64,000 nucleotides of DNA from an uncultured Chloroflexota bacterium (GCA_902786265.1 CADACE010000033.1:1-64000); one strand, 5' to 3'. Positions 42,829 to 51,602 are shown, counted from the first letter of the stretch. Program-made: numbers and translations. Notes: generated from the letters alone by a model not told the origin.

Positions 42829-43010
42829 TTGATTTTTCGTTATTTTTTCTCATGGCAATCTTTGATAAACTACTATAACGATAAACGGGTCCAAAAGAAA
42901 AATATGTGGATATCCCCTGTAGCTTTTGGAGAGGCTGTTCATCAAATGATGGAAAATTGTGATGGCACATGGTTGAGTCAAGGAACCTGTCCCCGTGACT
43001 CTTTACTGCG
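42829..43010 (+). pseudogene. IS3-family (IS150 group) orfB 3' remnant with terminal repeat
   Basis: The frame from 42829 contains LINYYNDKRVQKKNMWISP and VAFGEAVHQMM, the typical end of IS3-family transposases (YYN-x-R-x-Q, then SPV). A terminal-repeat-like segment follows: GAGTCA at 42976 and TGACTC at 42997, flanking AACCTGTCCCCG. Only the last ~40 codons of the transposase survive. Confidence 0.6.
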
Positions 43011-43103
43011 CTCTTCCTGCAAGTGGGGATAACCTGCAGCTCCTAACGGTGCAGGCGGCTTATGAGATTCATCCTGAAAAAGTAGAAAAAAGATATTTAC
43101 CCC
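43011..43103. other. non-coding remainder after the IS remnant
   Basis: I see no gene, stem or repeat in this short stretch, other than CTGCAG/GTGCAGG pieces. It leads into the promoter of the next gene. Confidence 0.4.
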
Positions 43104-43132
43104 TTGACAATATAGAAAAACAATACTACAAT
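43104..43132 (+). promoter_or_regulatory. consensus promoter of the 372-aa gene
   Basis: A perfect TTGACA at 43104-43109 and TACAAT at 43127-43132 are 17 bases apart, 63 bases upstream of the start codon. Confidence 0.75.
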
Positions 43133-43194
43133 ATAAATAGATTGATAAAAATACTATATCGATCGAGTATATAGAAAGGGAATGATAAAACGGG

Positions 43195-44313
43195 ATGGAA
43201 GGTACGGCGATTAAAACCGGACTCACGGATCAGGAATTGGACGCGATGGCCGAGCGGGTGCTGTCAGAGGGACAGTTTGATTTGCCCGCGGATGGTGAAG
43301 GCGCGGACGAGATCCTGACGGACGAATACGGGCTGCCGTTTGAGCCGGAAGGCTGCTACAACAGTGCTCCGCTCGCGTTTGAGGAAATGACCCAGGCGTT
43401 ATGGATCGTGACGAACAACGCGCATTATGCTGCTACCCGTTACAACCGTCATTCTCCGACTTATATGCTGCTGAGCGACTATCTGGAAAAGAACATCCGC
43501 CAGCTGGGCAGCTGCTGTATCACCAAAGCGGTGCTGGAAAAATCCGGGGAGCATTTTGCGATACTTGACAGGATCTCCTTGCACGAATTATATTGCATGG
43601 TTTCTCTGCATTTCCGCAAATGTGTCAGTGCTTATAATGATATCGTAAACAACGGTCAGACACTTGATGTGGACATTATCCGGCGTCTTTTCCGCTGGGC
43701 TGCATTGGCGGAACGGCTGAAAGCGACAGAAGATAAGATCCAAAAAATTCAGGACGGAAAAATCAATATCGATTCCATGCTTGACCGCGCCCGGGTTTAT
43801 AAAAATGAACCGAATATGCGCCGTGACAGGAGCGGGAATATTGTCAATCCGAAATTGAGAGCATCCTCTCTGCCGGTTATGAAATCATACGCAAAAGAGA
43901 TCCGGAAACAAAAAATCGAAGAAGTCAAACAGGAAAGAGCCCGAAAGCGGGAATCGGAACGAGCCAGAAAACGGCTGGAGAAAGCAGGATTTACTGAATC
44001 GGGAACCTATGACTTTCCGCCCTATCCCGCAAAGCAGCTTCCGAAGATACCGGGGATCGGGCTGAATGAAAAAGAGCTGAAGCAGCTGCTGATGGATGAG
44101 GCAAAAAGCCGTGGCAATATGACGGAAGCCGGGATCATCGCGGCGGAAAGCTTTGAACAGCATCTGGAACGGTTTCTGAATCTTCAAAAAGAAAGGCAGA
44201 TGCTGCGGCTAAATCAGGAAGCCTCTCCGGAAAACAAAACGCCGCAAAAGCCTTCCGGTCCCTCCGCGGAAACGCGTAAAAAGCTGCGGGAAAAGCGCAG
44301 GAAGAAAAAATAG
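43195..44313 (+). CDS. hypothetical cytoplasmic protein with basic C-terminus
   Basis: The 372-aa protein has no signal peptide or membrane segment and no family I recognise. The N-terminal 70 residues are acidic (LTDQELDAMAERVLSEG). The middle is helical with LFRWAALAERLKATEDKI. Residues ~235-262 are a highly charged helix (KQERARKRESERARKRLE), and the last 15 residues are almost all Lys/Arg, suggesting nucleic-acid or ribosome contact. It has a consensus promoter and stands alone. Confidence 0.6.
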   Translation: MEGTAIKTGLTDQELDAMAERVLSEGQFDLPADGEGADEILTDEYGLPFEPEGCYNSAPLAFEEMTQALWIVTNNAHYAATRYNRHSPTYMLLSDYLEKNIRQLGSCCITKAVLEKSGEHFAILDRISLHELYCMVSLHFRKCVSAYNDIVNNGQTLDVDIIRRLFRWAALAERLKATEDKIQKIQDGKINIDSMLDRARVYKNEPNMRRDRSGNIVNPKLRASSLPVMKSYAKEIRKQKIEEVKQERARKRESERARKRLEKAGFTESGTYDFPPYPAKQLPKIPGIGLNEKELKQLLMDEAKSRGNMTEAGIIAAESFEQHLERFLNLQKERQMLRLNQEASPENKTPQKPSGPSAETRKKLREKRRKKK

Positions 44314-44386
44314 ATATTTTTGCTGGCAATAATGAGCCGAAATCGGTCGATTTCGGCTGTTTCCGGTTCAAATCGCTGCGGGATAC

Positions 44387-44415
44387 TTGAAGAAAAACGC
44401 ACTTTGCTGTATACT
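44387..44415 (+). promoter_or_regulatory. promoter of the metal-complex importer operon
   Basis: TTGAAG at 44387-44392 and TATACT at 44410-44415 are 17 bases apart. The transcript would begin about 44422, leaving a ~240-base leader before the permease gene. Confidence 0.6.
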
Positions 44416-44421
44416 ATTCAT

Positions 44422-44603
44422 AATATAAGTAGTAACAGTTCAGCACCCGGAGCCGCCTCTTGTGCTCCGTCCGAACCGGATACTGCATGTAATTATTTGT
44501 TTTCCGAGTCCATCCGCCTAAGGGAGTTCTATGGAGGGTGGACCGCTGAGCCGTATTGGAAACGGTACGACTTTCCGTGTTTGAGAAGGAAGCAAATACC
44601 TGT
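44422..44603 (+). promoter_or_regulatory. long structured leader, riboswitch-like, ligand unknown
   Basis: The leader contains CGGAGC-N10-GCTCCG (44458-44479 region), GTCCATCC-N-GGGTGGAC (44508-44543) and CCGT-ATTGGAA-ACGG, then an AAGC...ATACCTGTC segment at about 44590-44603. That last part resembles the 3' box of cobalamin riboswitches (AGCC-GGA-ACCTGCC), but the conserved cobalamin core (CCCGCCACTG) is absent. It is followed by a terminator-like hairpin just before the permease start. Confidence 0.45.
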
Positions 44604-44646
44604 CACAGCATTCTCATGCTGTGTGTTTGGTTTGTGTTTCTTTCTC
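44604..44646 (+). terminator. attenuator-like hairpin before the permease gene
   Basis: CACAGCAT (44604-44611) and ATGCTGTG (44616-44623) form a perfect 8-bp stem with a TCTC loop. A T-rich tail (TGTTTGGTTTGTGTTTCTTT) follows. It lies between promoter and gene, so it would control read-through. Confidence 0.6.
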
Positions 44647-44662
44647 CCTGTGAGGTAATTTG

Positions 44663-45658
44663 GTGAAACGACACAAACCGGCAATCATTCTCCTGATCCT
44701 TTCTGCCATACTGGCAGGGCTTTTCCTTTTTTCCTTCATCCTTGGCCATTATGATGTTCCGCTGCGGGAAGTGGTCCGTATTCTGCTGACCGGTAAGAGC
44801 GAAGATCCCAGAATGCTGGCTGCCGTGAGCAACATCCGCATGCCGCGCATCGTGATGGCCTGTCTCGTGGGATGCTCGCTTTCAGCCGCCGGCGCATCTT
44901 TTCAATCCGTGTTTCAAAATCCCATGGCCAGCCCCGATATACTGGGCGCCTCTTCCGGTGCCTGTTTCGGCGCGGCATTGGCGATATTACTGAATCGTTC
45001 CCATGCCGGCATCACACTGTTTGCCTTCTTCTTCAGTTTGCTCAGCATCGCACTGGTCTATTTGATCGGTAAGGCCTCCCGGAGGAACCGGGTCGTGGCT
45101 ATTCTGCTGGCAGGAATGATGGTCAGTTCACTTTTTTCCGCCGGAACATCTTATATCAAACTGGTGGCGGACCCGGGCAATCAGCTGCCGGCGATCACCT
45201 ATTGGCTCATGGGAAGCCTTTCCGGGACGCGGAAAAGCGACGTGGCATTTGTGATCTGGCCGATGCTGGCCGGTCTTATTCCGCTGCTGCTCCTGCGGTG
45301 GCGTATCAATCTGCTGACGCTCACCGAAGAGGAAGCACAGACGATGGGTGTCCATACCGGACGTCTGCGCCTGGCGGTCATTGTCTGCGCTACTTTTCTG
45401 ACCGCATCCGCGGTTTCTGTCAGCGGCATGATCGGCTGGGTCGGCCTGGTGATCCCTCACCTTTGCCGCAAACTCATCGGCAATGACTGCCGCTGGCTGT
45501 TCCCGGCTGTCATGATTTTCGGGGCGGTTTTCATGCTTCTGGTGGATAACATTTCCCGGAATCTGCTGACGGTGGAGATCCCCATCGGGATCCTGACCGC
45601 GTTTATCGGGGCGCCATTCTTTATTTTTCTCATGACACGCAGGGAGAGCGGCATATGA
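44663..45658 (+). CDS. FecCD-family ABC transporter permease
   Basis: The GTG at 44663 has TGAGGT at the right distance; a TTG three bases upstream is too close. The 331-aa product has the ~10 membrane helices of BtuC/FecD permeases, with the conserved start (RMPRIVMACLVGCSLSAAG) and the ASPDILGASSGACFGAAL segment. The cytoplasmic GLVIPHLCRK motif lies near residue 265. It imports metal chelates (iron-siderophore, cobalamin, haem or molybdate-type class). It is followed by its ATPase with a four-base overlap. Confidence 0.92.
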   Translation: MKRHKPAIILLILSAILAGLFLFSFILGHYDVPLREVVRILLTGKSEDPRMLAAVSNIRMPRIVMACLVGCSLSAAGASFQSVFQNPMASPDILGASSGACFGAALAILLNRSHAGITLFAFFFSLLSIALVYLIGKASRRNRVVAILLAGMMVSSLFSAGTSYIKLVADPGNQLPAITYWLMGSLSGTRKSDVAFVIWPMLAGLIPLLLLRWRINLLTLTEEEAQTMGVHTGRLRLAVIVCATFLTASAVSVSGMIGWVGLVIPHLCRKLIGNDCRWLFPAVMIFGAVFMLLVDNISRNLLTVEIPIGILTAFIGAPFFIFLMTRRESGI

Positions 45659-46419
45659 TGCGGGTGGAGGATCTCTGTTTTTCCTACGGGAACCGTCAGG
45701 TCCTGCGGGATGTCTCATTTTCCGCGGAAAAGGGTGATTTTCTGGCTGTTCTCGGTCCGAACGGTGTCGGGAAAAGTACCCTGTTCCGCTGTGTGCTGGG
45801 AATTTTGAAAGGCTATAGCGGGTCGATCCGGGTTTCCGGGCAGGATATCAGGGACTTGTCCAGACGGGAAATGGCAGGTTTGATGTCCTATATCCCGCAG
45901 AATCACGGGACTGCCTTTGCTTATTCTGTGCTGGATACCGTCCTGATGGGCACGACGCATGAGCTTGGGACCTTCAGCAGCCCGAAGGCGGAACAGGTCA
46001 AAAGGGCACGGGAAGCTTTGGCTCAAGTCGGAATTGTTGAACTTGAGGACCGGAAATTTACGGAGCTTTCCGGCGGTGAGCAGCAGATGGTGATGATCGC
46101 CCGGGCTCTAAGCCAGCAGGCCGGGTTGTTGCTGATGGATGAGCCGACGGCTTCTCTGGATTACGGAAACCGGGAGAAGGTATTGACCCTTTTGCGTGAT
46201 TTGACCGGGCATGGGTATACGGTGATCCTCTCGACCCATGATCCGCAGCATGCGCTTTCGTATAGTGATAAAGTGTTGGCGCTGAAAGAAGGAAAAATTG
46301 AGGCTTTTGGGAAGACTTCTGAAGTCCTGACCTCAGATCTGCTGAATAAATTGTATGGCATTCATGCCGTGATCATCGATACCCCTTACGGTAAGGTGGT
46401 CACGTCTGTCAGAGCGTAA
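45655..46419 (+). CDS. ABC transporter ATP-binding protein (metal-complex importer)
   Basis: The 254-aa protein has Walker A LGPNGVGKSTLFR near residue 35, Q-loop YIPQNHG, signature ELSGGEQQMVMIARAL and Walker B LLLMDEPTASLD, with the switch His in STHDPQH. It is the FecE/BtuD type. The stop is followed by a long inverted repeat and then by the binding-protein gene, so all three form one importer. Confidence 0.93.
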   Translation: MMRVEDLCFSYGNRQVLRDVSFSAEKGDFLAVLGPNGVGKSTLFRCVLGILKGYSGSIRVSGQDIRDLSRREMAGLMSYIPQNHGTAFAYSVLDTVLMGTTHELGTFSSPKAEQVKRAREALAQVGIVELEDRKFTELSGGEQQMVMIARALSQQAGLLLMDEPTASLDYGNREKVLTLLRDLTGHGYTVILSTHDPQHALSYSDKVLALKEGKIEAFGKTSEVLTSDLLNKLYGIHAVIIDTPYGKVVTSVRA

Positions 46420-46423
46420 TAAA

Positions 46424-46541
46424 GGAAACACTGAATACTGTGTCTCGTTGCGAATGAGTCGATGCAGCCTGTTCTGCTGGCTCATTCTGAGACAGCGAAA
46501 TCAGGTCACTTCCGACTCAAACTGAAGAAATCAGTGTTTCC
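46424..46541 (+). repeat. long inverted repeat between ATPase and binding-protein genes
   Basis: GGAAACACTGA (46424-46434) and TCAGTGTTTCC (46531-46541) are a perfect 11-bp inverted repeat. Inside, TGTCTC/GAGACA, GAATGAG/CTCATTC and GCAG/CTGC form a second imperfect stem. This could be an mRNA-stabilising or partly terminating element that raises binding-protein levels, or a small MITE. Confidence 0.6.
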
Positions 46542-46560
46542 ATAAAAAAGGAGTGAGACT

Positions 46561-47604
46561 ATGAAAAAAATCTGTTTGCTGTTTGTTGTTGTACTGTTGA
46601 TGGGGGTTTTCTCATCGGTTTCCGCGGAGCGGGAATTCGTGGATTCAACCGGACGGACGGTTTTGGTTCCGGATGAGATCAAAAAGGTAGCTGTTTCCGG
46701 TCCGCTGACACAGATCGTTCTTTTTGCGCTGTGTCCGGAAAAATTCGTCGGAATTTCCAACGCCTGGGATAAAACAGCCGAAAAATATCTGCCGGCGGAA
46801 TATTATGACCTTCCGCTGCTCGGTCAGCTTTACGGCGGCAAGGGCGAATTGAACCTTGAAGCCCTGCTGGCTTCCGGCGCCCAGGTGGTTCTGGATGTCG
46901 GTGAGGCAAAAAAATCCATCAAAGAGGATATGGACGCGCTGCAGGAACAGACCGGGATCCCCTTTATCCATATCGATGCTTATACCGCGACGATGGGAGA
47001 TACTTACCGGATGCTGGGCGAACTGCTCGGCAATGAGGAAAATGCACATATGCTGGGAGCTTACTGCGACGATATCTATGCTCGGATGACAGACCTTGCG
47101 GAAAAGGCTGACAAAGTTGATTTGCTGTATATTACCGGTGAAGGGCATAACGTTATCGCGCAGGGATCCTATCATGCGGAGATCATTGACATGCTGGCGA
47201 ACAACCTGGCTGTGGTGGATGAGCCTTCTTCCAAAGGGACCGGGAATGAGGTCGATATGGAACAGATCCTTGCCTGGGATCCGGATTTTATTATCTTTTC
47301 ACCGGATTCGGTCTATGGACTTGTCGCGGATGATCCTGTATGGCAGACTCTGCGTGCTGTTCAGAATGGTAATTATGTCGAGGTGCCTTTTGGCCCTTAT
47401 AACTGGATGGGGTTCCCGCCTTCTGTCCAGCGGTATCTCGGTATGCTGTGGATGGGTGCGGTGCTTTATCCGGATGCGGTCGATTATGACCTCTTTGAGG
47501 AGGTCCGAAACTATTATGATATGTTCTATCACTGTGAATTAAGTGAGGAACAATTTAACGAACTGATGGAAAACAGCCTGCTGCCTGTTCCGGTTGAGAA
47601 TTAG
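46561..47604 (+). CDS. substrate-binding protein of the metal-complex importer
   Basis: The 347-aa protein starts after AAAGGAG with a signal peptide cut after VSA. It is a class III (BtuF/FhuD/MolA-like) binding protein: EFVDSTGRTVLVPDEIKKV at the mature start, GGKGELNLEALLASGAQVV, and PYNWMGFPPSVQRYLGMLWM near the C-terminus. The last motif occurs in binding proteins related to MolA-type transporters, so oxyanion import is as likely as iron chelate import. There is no lipobox. Confidence 0.88.
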   Translation: MKKICLLFVVVLLMGVFSSVSAEREFVDSTGRTVLVPDEIKKVAVSGPLTQIVLFALCPEKFVGISNAWDKTAEKYLPAEYYDLPLLGQLYGGKGELNLEALLASGAQVVLDVGEAKKSIKEDMDALQEQTGIPFIHIDAYTATMGDTYRMLGELLGNEENAHMLGAYCDDIYARMTDLAEKADKVDLLYITGEGHNVIAQGSYHAEIIDMLANNLAVVDEPSSKGTGNEVDMEQILAWDPDFIIFSPDSVYGLVADDPVWQTLRAVQNGNYVEVPFGPYNWMGFPPSVQRYLGMLWMGAVLYPDAVDYDLFEEVRNYYDMFYHCELSEEQFNELMENSLLPVPVEN

Positions 47605-47620
47605 CTTTTATTCAAACTGA

Positions 47621-47677
47621 GGGGACATTTCCGAATGCCGGACACACGGCAGCGGAAATGTCCCCCGTTATGTTATT
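47621..47677 (+). terminator. terminator of the importer operon
   Basis: GGGGACATTTCCG (47621-47633) and CGGAAATGTCCCC (47653-47665) form a perfect 13-bp stem with a 19-base loop, followed by a T-rich stretch. Confidence 0.75.
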
Positions 47678-47939
47678 TTCCCTTACAGGATCCGGCAAAT
47701 GTGAACAGTGCTGTTCCCGTCTGAGAAATATTTCGCTGATGATGGTGATTTATTACATGATGTTTTGCTGATAAATCGGAGTATAATTAAAATGACAATT
47801 GTATTTCGGTAAAATTTGACCAGTTTCCCGAAAAAATCCTTTGCAGGATGGCAGCAAAGCTGGCCGGGAAAAATGCAAAAAATCGCAGAAGATGAACAGG
47901 CTTTCCGTATTTCTGTGTATCGGGGAAAGGACATGCATT

Positions 47940-49409
47940 ATGAAAAGGGCTGTAATTCTGGTAGTTTTTGTTTTTCTGATTTGCGTCATGGCAGCACAGG
48001 CCGGTGATCTTGATGAAGTCAAAAAATCCGGAGTGCTGCGTCTGGGAATATCGCCGAATAGTGCTCCGTTTGCTTTCTATGACGGGAATGATGAATTGAC
48101 CGGTATCGATGTCGAGCTGATAAAAGAAGTGGCAAAGCGGATGAACCTGGAAACGGAAGTAACGGAGATGTCCTCCGATGACCTGGTGGAATCTCTGGAT
48201 ATCGGACAGGTAGATATTGTCGGCGGTGCTTTTTCCAAAACAGCGTCCCGTTCGGAAGCTGTTGATTTCACCCGTGCTTATTATGTCGCAGAAGCCGTTT
48301 TCCTCGCACGGAGAAGCCTTTTATTGACGGAACCGATCGATGAGAAAGCTTTTGAAAATAAGAAAGTGGGTGTTCTCAAAAACAGCGGGTTTGAAGAATG
48401 GCTGAAATCCGAAATGGTTGGGAACGGCACTCTTCAGAAAAAAGATATTTATACCTATGATACCGTTGACAACGCGGTGAGGGCTTTAGACAGAGGAAAA
48501 CTGGACCTGCTGATGCTGGATGTTTCCTTATACCAGGCAAAATATCAGCGCAATTCAAATTATCGTAATTACCAGTTCGGTTCAGCTGAAGATCAATATG
48601 CGTTTGCCCTGAAAAAGGGTTCTGATTTGAGGACTGAAATCAACAGACAATTGGCTGCTGTCCTGAAAGACGGAACAGCCCAGAAAATTGCTGACCGGTT
48701 TTTCAGCGAGGATTATTCCGATGACCAGACGATGATCCAATGGAACAGTAAAACCGCGTCTACGCCGACACCGACGCCGGCTCCGACCTCAATTGTTATC
48801 CCAACTGCTGCTGCGGCGGAAACGAATTGCAGTTATGCTATGGCTTATGTCGCGGATGTGACGATCCCGGACGGTCAGACGATCAGCGGCGGCAGCTATT
48901 TTACAAAAACCTGGCGCATCCGGAATACAGGGAGCTGCACCTGGACGCAGGCTTTTACAATGTCCTTCGTCTCTGGTACATCGATGGGCGGCTCAGCTCA
49001 ATATCTGCCTGCGGCTGTTTATCCCGGGGATATGGTTGATGTCAGCGTGAACCTGGTCGCACCGGATGCACCCGGTACCTATCAGGGAAACTGGCAGCTG
49101 AAATCTCCTCAGGGTGTTGGGATCGGTCCAAATATCTGGGTTCAAATTGTCGTGCCGGGCGGTTACGTCAATCCGGCCCCGACTACGGGTTCCGTTTCGT
49201 ATGCAACACCGGTTCCGACGGCTACCCCACATATACATATTATAGAGATAGCTCCGACAAATACCCCGGATCTGCATATTATTGCTACATTAGCCGGACC
49301 TCACTTTGAGCTGGCTCCGACAAATACTCCAAATCTGCATATTATTGCTACATTAGCCGGACCTCACTTCCGACGAAAACTCCGGATATGCATATTATTG
49401 CTACAATAG
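47940..49409 (+). CDS. solute-binding protein fused to an NBR1-type Ig domain
   Basis: The start at 47940 follows GAAAGGA; a longer frame adds an unlikely N-terminus. The 489-aa product has a signal peptide (MKRAVILVVFVFLICVMAAQA). A periplasmic-binding-protein-like domain covers residues ~27-265 (ISPNSAPFAFYDGNDELTGIDVE in pieces; amino-acid-binding type). A Thr/Pro linker follows, then an NBR1 (Next to BRCA1) Ig-like domain at ~295-409 (WRIRNTGSCTWTQAF). Finally there are 21-residue repeats (APTNTPDLHIIATLAGPHFE). The frame breaks inside these repeats; an older 3' end is readable to 49550 (ending PLPMVKK). NBR1-Ig domains on secreted proteins are frequent in Anaerolineae. Confidence 0.85.
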   Translation: MKRAVILVVFVFLICVMAAQAGDLDEVKKSGVLRLGISPNSAPFAFYDGNDELTGIDVELIKEVAKRMNLETEVTEMSSDDLVESLDIGQVDIVGGAFSKTASRSEAVDFTRAYYVAEAVFLARRSLLLTEPIDEKAFENKKVGVLKNSGFEEWLKSEMVGNGTLQKKDIYTYDTVDNAVRALDRGKLDLLMLDVSLYQAKYQRNSNYRNYQFGSAEDQYAFALKKGSDLRTEINRQLAAVLKDGTAQKIADRFFSEDYSDDQTMIQWNSKTASTPTPTPAPTSIVIPTAAAAETNCSYAMAYVADVTIPDGQTISGGSYFTKTWRIRNTGSCTWTQAFTMSFVSGTSMGGSAQYLPAAVYPGDMVDVSVNLVAPDAPGTYQGNWQLKSPQGVGIGPNIWVQIVVPGGYVNPAPTTGSVSYATPVPTATPHIHIIEIAPTNTPDLHIIATLAGPHFELAPTNTPNLHIIATLAGPHFRRKLRICILLLQ

Positions 49410-49436
49410 CCGGACATCACTTTTGAGCTGGCTCCG
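49252..49436 (+). repeat. 63-bp tandem repeats with two indels, 3' end of the NBR1-Ig protein gene
   Basis: Three units of CTCCGACAAATACCCCGGAT...GCATATTATTGCTACA-TAGCCGGAC-TCAC run in tandem. Between units 2 and 3 ten bases (TGAGCTGGCT) are missing. Unit 3 has one extra T before TGAGCTGG. The first indel shifts the frame and gives the stop at 49409; the second restores the old frame up to 49550. Confidence 0.7.
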
Positions 49437-49579
49437 ACCGCGGCAATGGACTTCTTTCATTTGAAAGCGGCACCAACATCAGGTGGTAATTCGATTTTTG
49501 GTAAAGATATTGCTTTTGATAAAGAACCTTTACCCATGGTTAAAAAGTAATGCGTTGTTGAAGGAAATAAAATATAAAG

Positions 49580-49624
49580 GCGGGGACGGATCCGGTATGA
49601 GATGAAGATCCGTCCCCGCTGATT
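49580..49624. terminator. bidirectional terminator between converging genes
   Basis: GCGGGGACGGATC (49580-49592) and GATCCGTCCCCGC (49607-49619) form a perfect 13-bp stem followed by TGATTTTG. It separates the NBR1-Ig gene from the converging aldolase gene. Confidence 0.75.
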
Positions 49625-49635
49625 TTGTGGTTAAT

Positions 49636-50481
49636 TTATGCCTTGTTTACAGAACCGAAGAGTGTGATTTTTTCGCGGACAACTGCCTTCATGGCTTCGA
49701 TCTCATATGGGATCAATTCGCTGAGGAAGCGCGCTCCGGCTTTCAGTCCGTTCTCGATCCCCGTTTTCCCGGCCCGGTCGATATCGGTGAAAATGTTGAC
49801 CTTGCAGATCCCTCTCCTGGCTGCTTCCTGAAAATCCGAATCAGAGAGGCCGGAACCGCCATGGAGCACCAGCGGAACACCGGTCTTTTGCGCAATGGTT
49901 GTGATGCGCTCAAAATCCAGCTTCGGAGGGAATTTGTAGTCGCCGTGGGCATTCCCGACAGCTACAGCCAGCGCGTCGACACCTGTTTTCCGGACAAAAT
50001 CCAGCGCCATGTCCGGGTCTGTGTAGTAGTCTTCGGGTTTGGCGAGCTTGCCTTTCCCTTCATTATCGCCTACGTGTCCCAGTTCCCCTTCAACGGTAAC
50101 ATCCATGGCATGGCAGATTTTAACCATTTCCGCGACGTTTTCGAGATTTTCTTCATAGGAAACGGTAGAGCAGTCATACATGATCGATGAATACCCGAGG
50201 TTCAGCGCCTCCATGCATTTATTGAAGGTGAGCCCATGGTCATAATGAACAGCTACCGGTACATCTGCCTCGTCAGCCAGCGGGATCAGAAAATCCGCCA
50301 CCCGGTCCAGTCCCATTTTGGGCAGAAGGATCTCTGCTGTCCCGACGATCACAGGTGCGTTCAGTTCTTCTGCTTCTTCAATGACTGCGCGTGCCATTTC
50401 CACATTTACGGTATCAAAAAAGCCAACCGCGTAACCGCCCGTGCGGGCATTTTCCAACATATCCTTCATATTGACTAACAT
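49636..50481 (-). CDS. class II fructose/tagatose-bisphosphate aldolase
   Basis: The start at 50481 follows GGGAG. The 281-aa protein shows the class II pattern: YAVGFFDTVNVEMARA, zinc ligands in HYDHG and EGELGHVGDNEGKG, a second His in VGNAHGDYK, and the phosphate loop LHGGSGLSD. It cleaves a ketose-1,6-bisphosphate to two triose units in the cytoplasm. It overlaps the PfkB kinase gene by seven bases, and together they would phosphorylate and split a sugar phosphate. Confidence 0.9.
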   Translation of the reverse strand: MLVNMKDMLENARTGGYAVGFFDTVNVEMARAVIEEAEELNAPVIVGTAEILLPKMGLDRVADFLIPLADEADVPVAVHYDHGLTFNKCMEALNLGYSSIMYDCSTVSYEENLENVAEMVKICHAMDVTVEGELGHVGDNEGKGKLAKPEDYYTDPDMALDFVRKTGVDALAVAVGNAHGDYKFPPKLDFERITTIAQKTGVPLVLHGGSGLSDSDFQEAARRGICKVNIFTDIDRAGKTGIENGLKAGARFLSELIPYEIEAMKAVVREKITLFGSVNKA

Positions 50482-51602
50482 GATATAATCTCCCTTTTCT
50501 TCCATCCGGCTTCGATCCGCCGGTTCAGTTCTTCCAATTGCAGCAGGCCGCCGAGCGTATCATAGCTGGTTACTGAGGCAGCCCCTTCCGCTGCGGCAAG
50601 TTCCGCGCATTTTTGCGGCGTATCTCCTCTCAGTACGCCTGAGAGAAAGGCCGCGATGCTCAAATCGCCGGCACCTGTTCCGGACCGGACTATTTCCGCT
50701 TCGAAACAGGGCTGGATCCCTTCCTGATCTGTCCATTTTGAGTGATCCGCTTTCAGATTTTTCCCGATAGCGGCGATCCGCTCTGGTCCGGCAGTTTTAT
50801 AGTATAAGCCGGAAGTTCCGCATTTGATCAAAACAGCCGCACAGCCCATGCTGATGCATTTTTCTGCCAGCGGTTTGGCATAAGCGGCTAAATCCAGTCC
50901 GTCGGTGATATCTGTGCCGGATTCATTCAGCTTTTGCCAGGTTTCCCTGTCCAGGATCCAGCATAATTCTTCAAAACTGGGCACAAAGAAGTCAATGTAC
51001 GGCAGCGTTTTTTCCAGGATCAATGGCCAGTCGGCTTTTCCCGCCGGGCTTTGCGGATCGATAGCTGCCATATCCAGGCTCGATGCGATCCCTCTGACTT
51101 TTATCTCGCGGAACATTTTGACCAGTTCGGCACCGTTATCCGCATACATTTGTTTCATCAGGGGCGGATATCCGAAATGGAATAATGCCGTGCCGTCAAT
51201 TTCGCTCCATGGAATATCCGCGCAGGAAAATGTGTCATTGGCGCCGGGATCATGCAGAAATATGCGGTCTATTCCCGGAACGGCAAGGACGACCGTATAG
51301 GATGTGACAGCATCATTTTCCTCGATCAGGCCGCCCGCACCGTAAGAATTGAAAATGTCCCTGATCATATGGCCGAAAGCGTCATTGCCTGTTTTCCCCA
51401 TTAAGCGGACGTCATTTCCGAGCAATTTCATAGCCAGACCTGTATTGGCTACGGAACCGCCGGTATTGATCAGTACGTTGTTCATTTGGATCAGTTTTCC
51501 CGGTTCCAGAATATCTGTGATTTTTTTGTAGCTTGTCTGTTGGCTGAAAACGGGTGTAATGTCGATACAGACGTGACCGGCACATATCACTTTGGGTTTC
51601 AT
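50475..51602 (-). CDS. PfkB-family carbohydrate kinase
   Basis: The start at 51602 follows AGGAGG; the longer frame is unlikely. The 375-aa product has the PfkB signature 1 region (NTGGSVANTGLAMKLLGNDV) and signature 2 with the catalytic Asp (RSGTGAGDLSIAAFLSG). The N-terminal ICAGHVCIDITP strand is also typical. Substrate cannot be read from sequence; its coupling to the aldolase suggests a ketose phosphate or sugar destined for it. It is about 50 residues longer than the family average. Confidence 0.88.
   Translation of the reverse strand: MKPKVICAGHVCIDITPVFSQQTSYKKITDILEPGKLIQMNNVLINTGGSVANTGLAMKLLGNDVRLMGKTGNDAFGHMIRDIFNSYGAGGLIEENDAVTSYTVVLAVPGIDRIFLHDPGANDTFSCADIPWSEIDGTALFHFGYPPLMKQMYADNGAELVKMFREIKVRGIASSLDMAAIDPQSPAGKADWPLILEKTLPYIDFFVPSFEELCWILDRETWQKLNESGTDITDGLDLAAYAKPLAEKCISMGCAAVLIKCGTSGLYYKTAGPERIAAIGKNLKADHSKWTDQEGIQPCFEAEIVRSGTGAGDLSIAAFLSGVLRGDTPQKCAELAAAEGAASVTSYDTLGGLLQLEELNRRIEAGWKKREIISC

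Noticed and set aside
44422..44603. Cobalamin or Moco riboswitch as a firm call
   Set aside because: Only the 3' box resembles cobalamin RNA; the conserved CCCGCCACTG core and the Moco consensus are not found.
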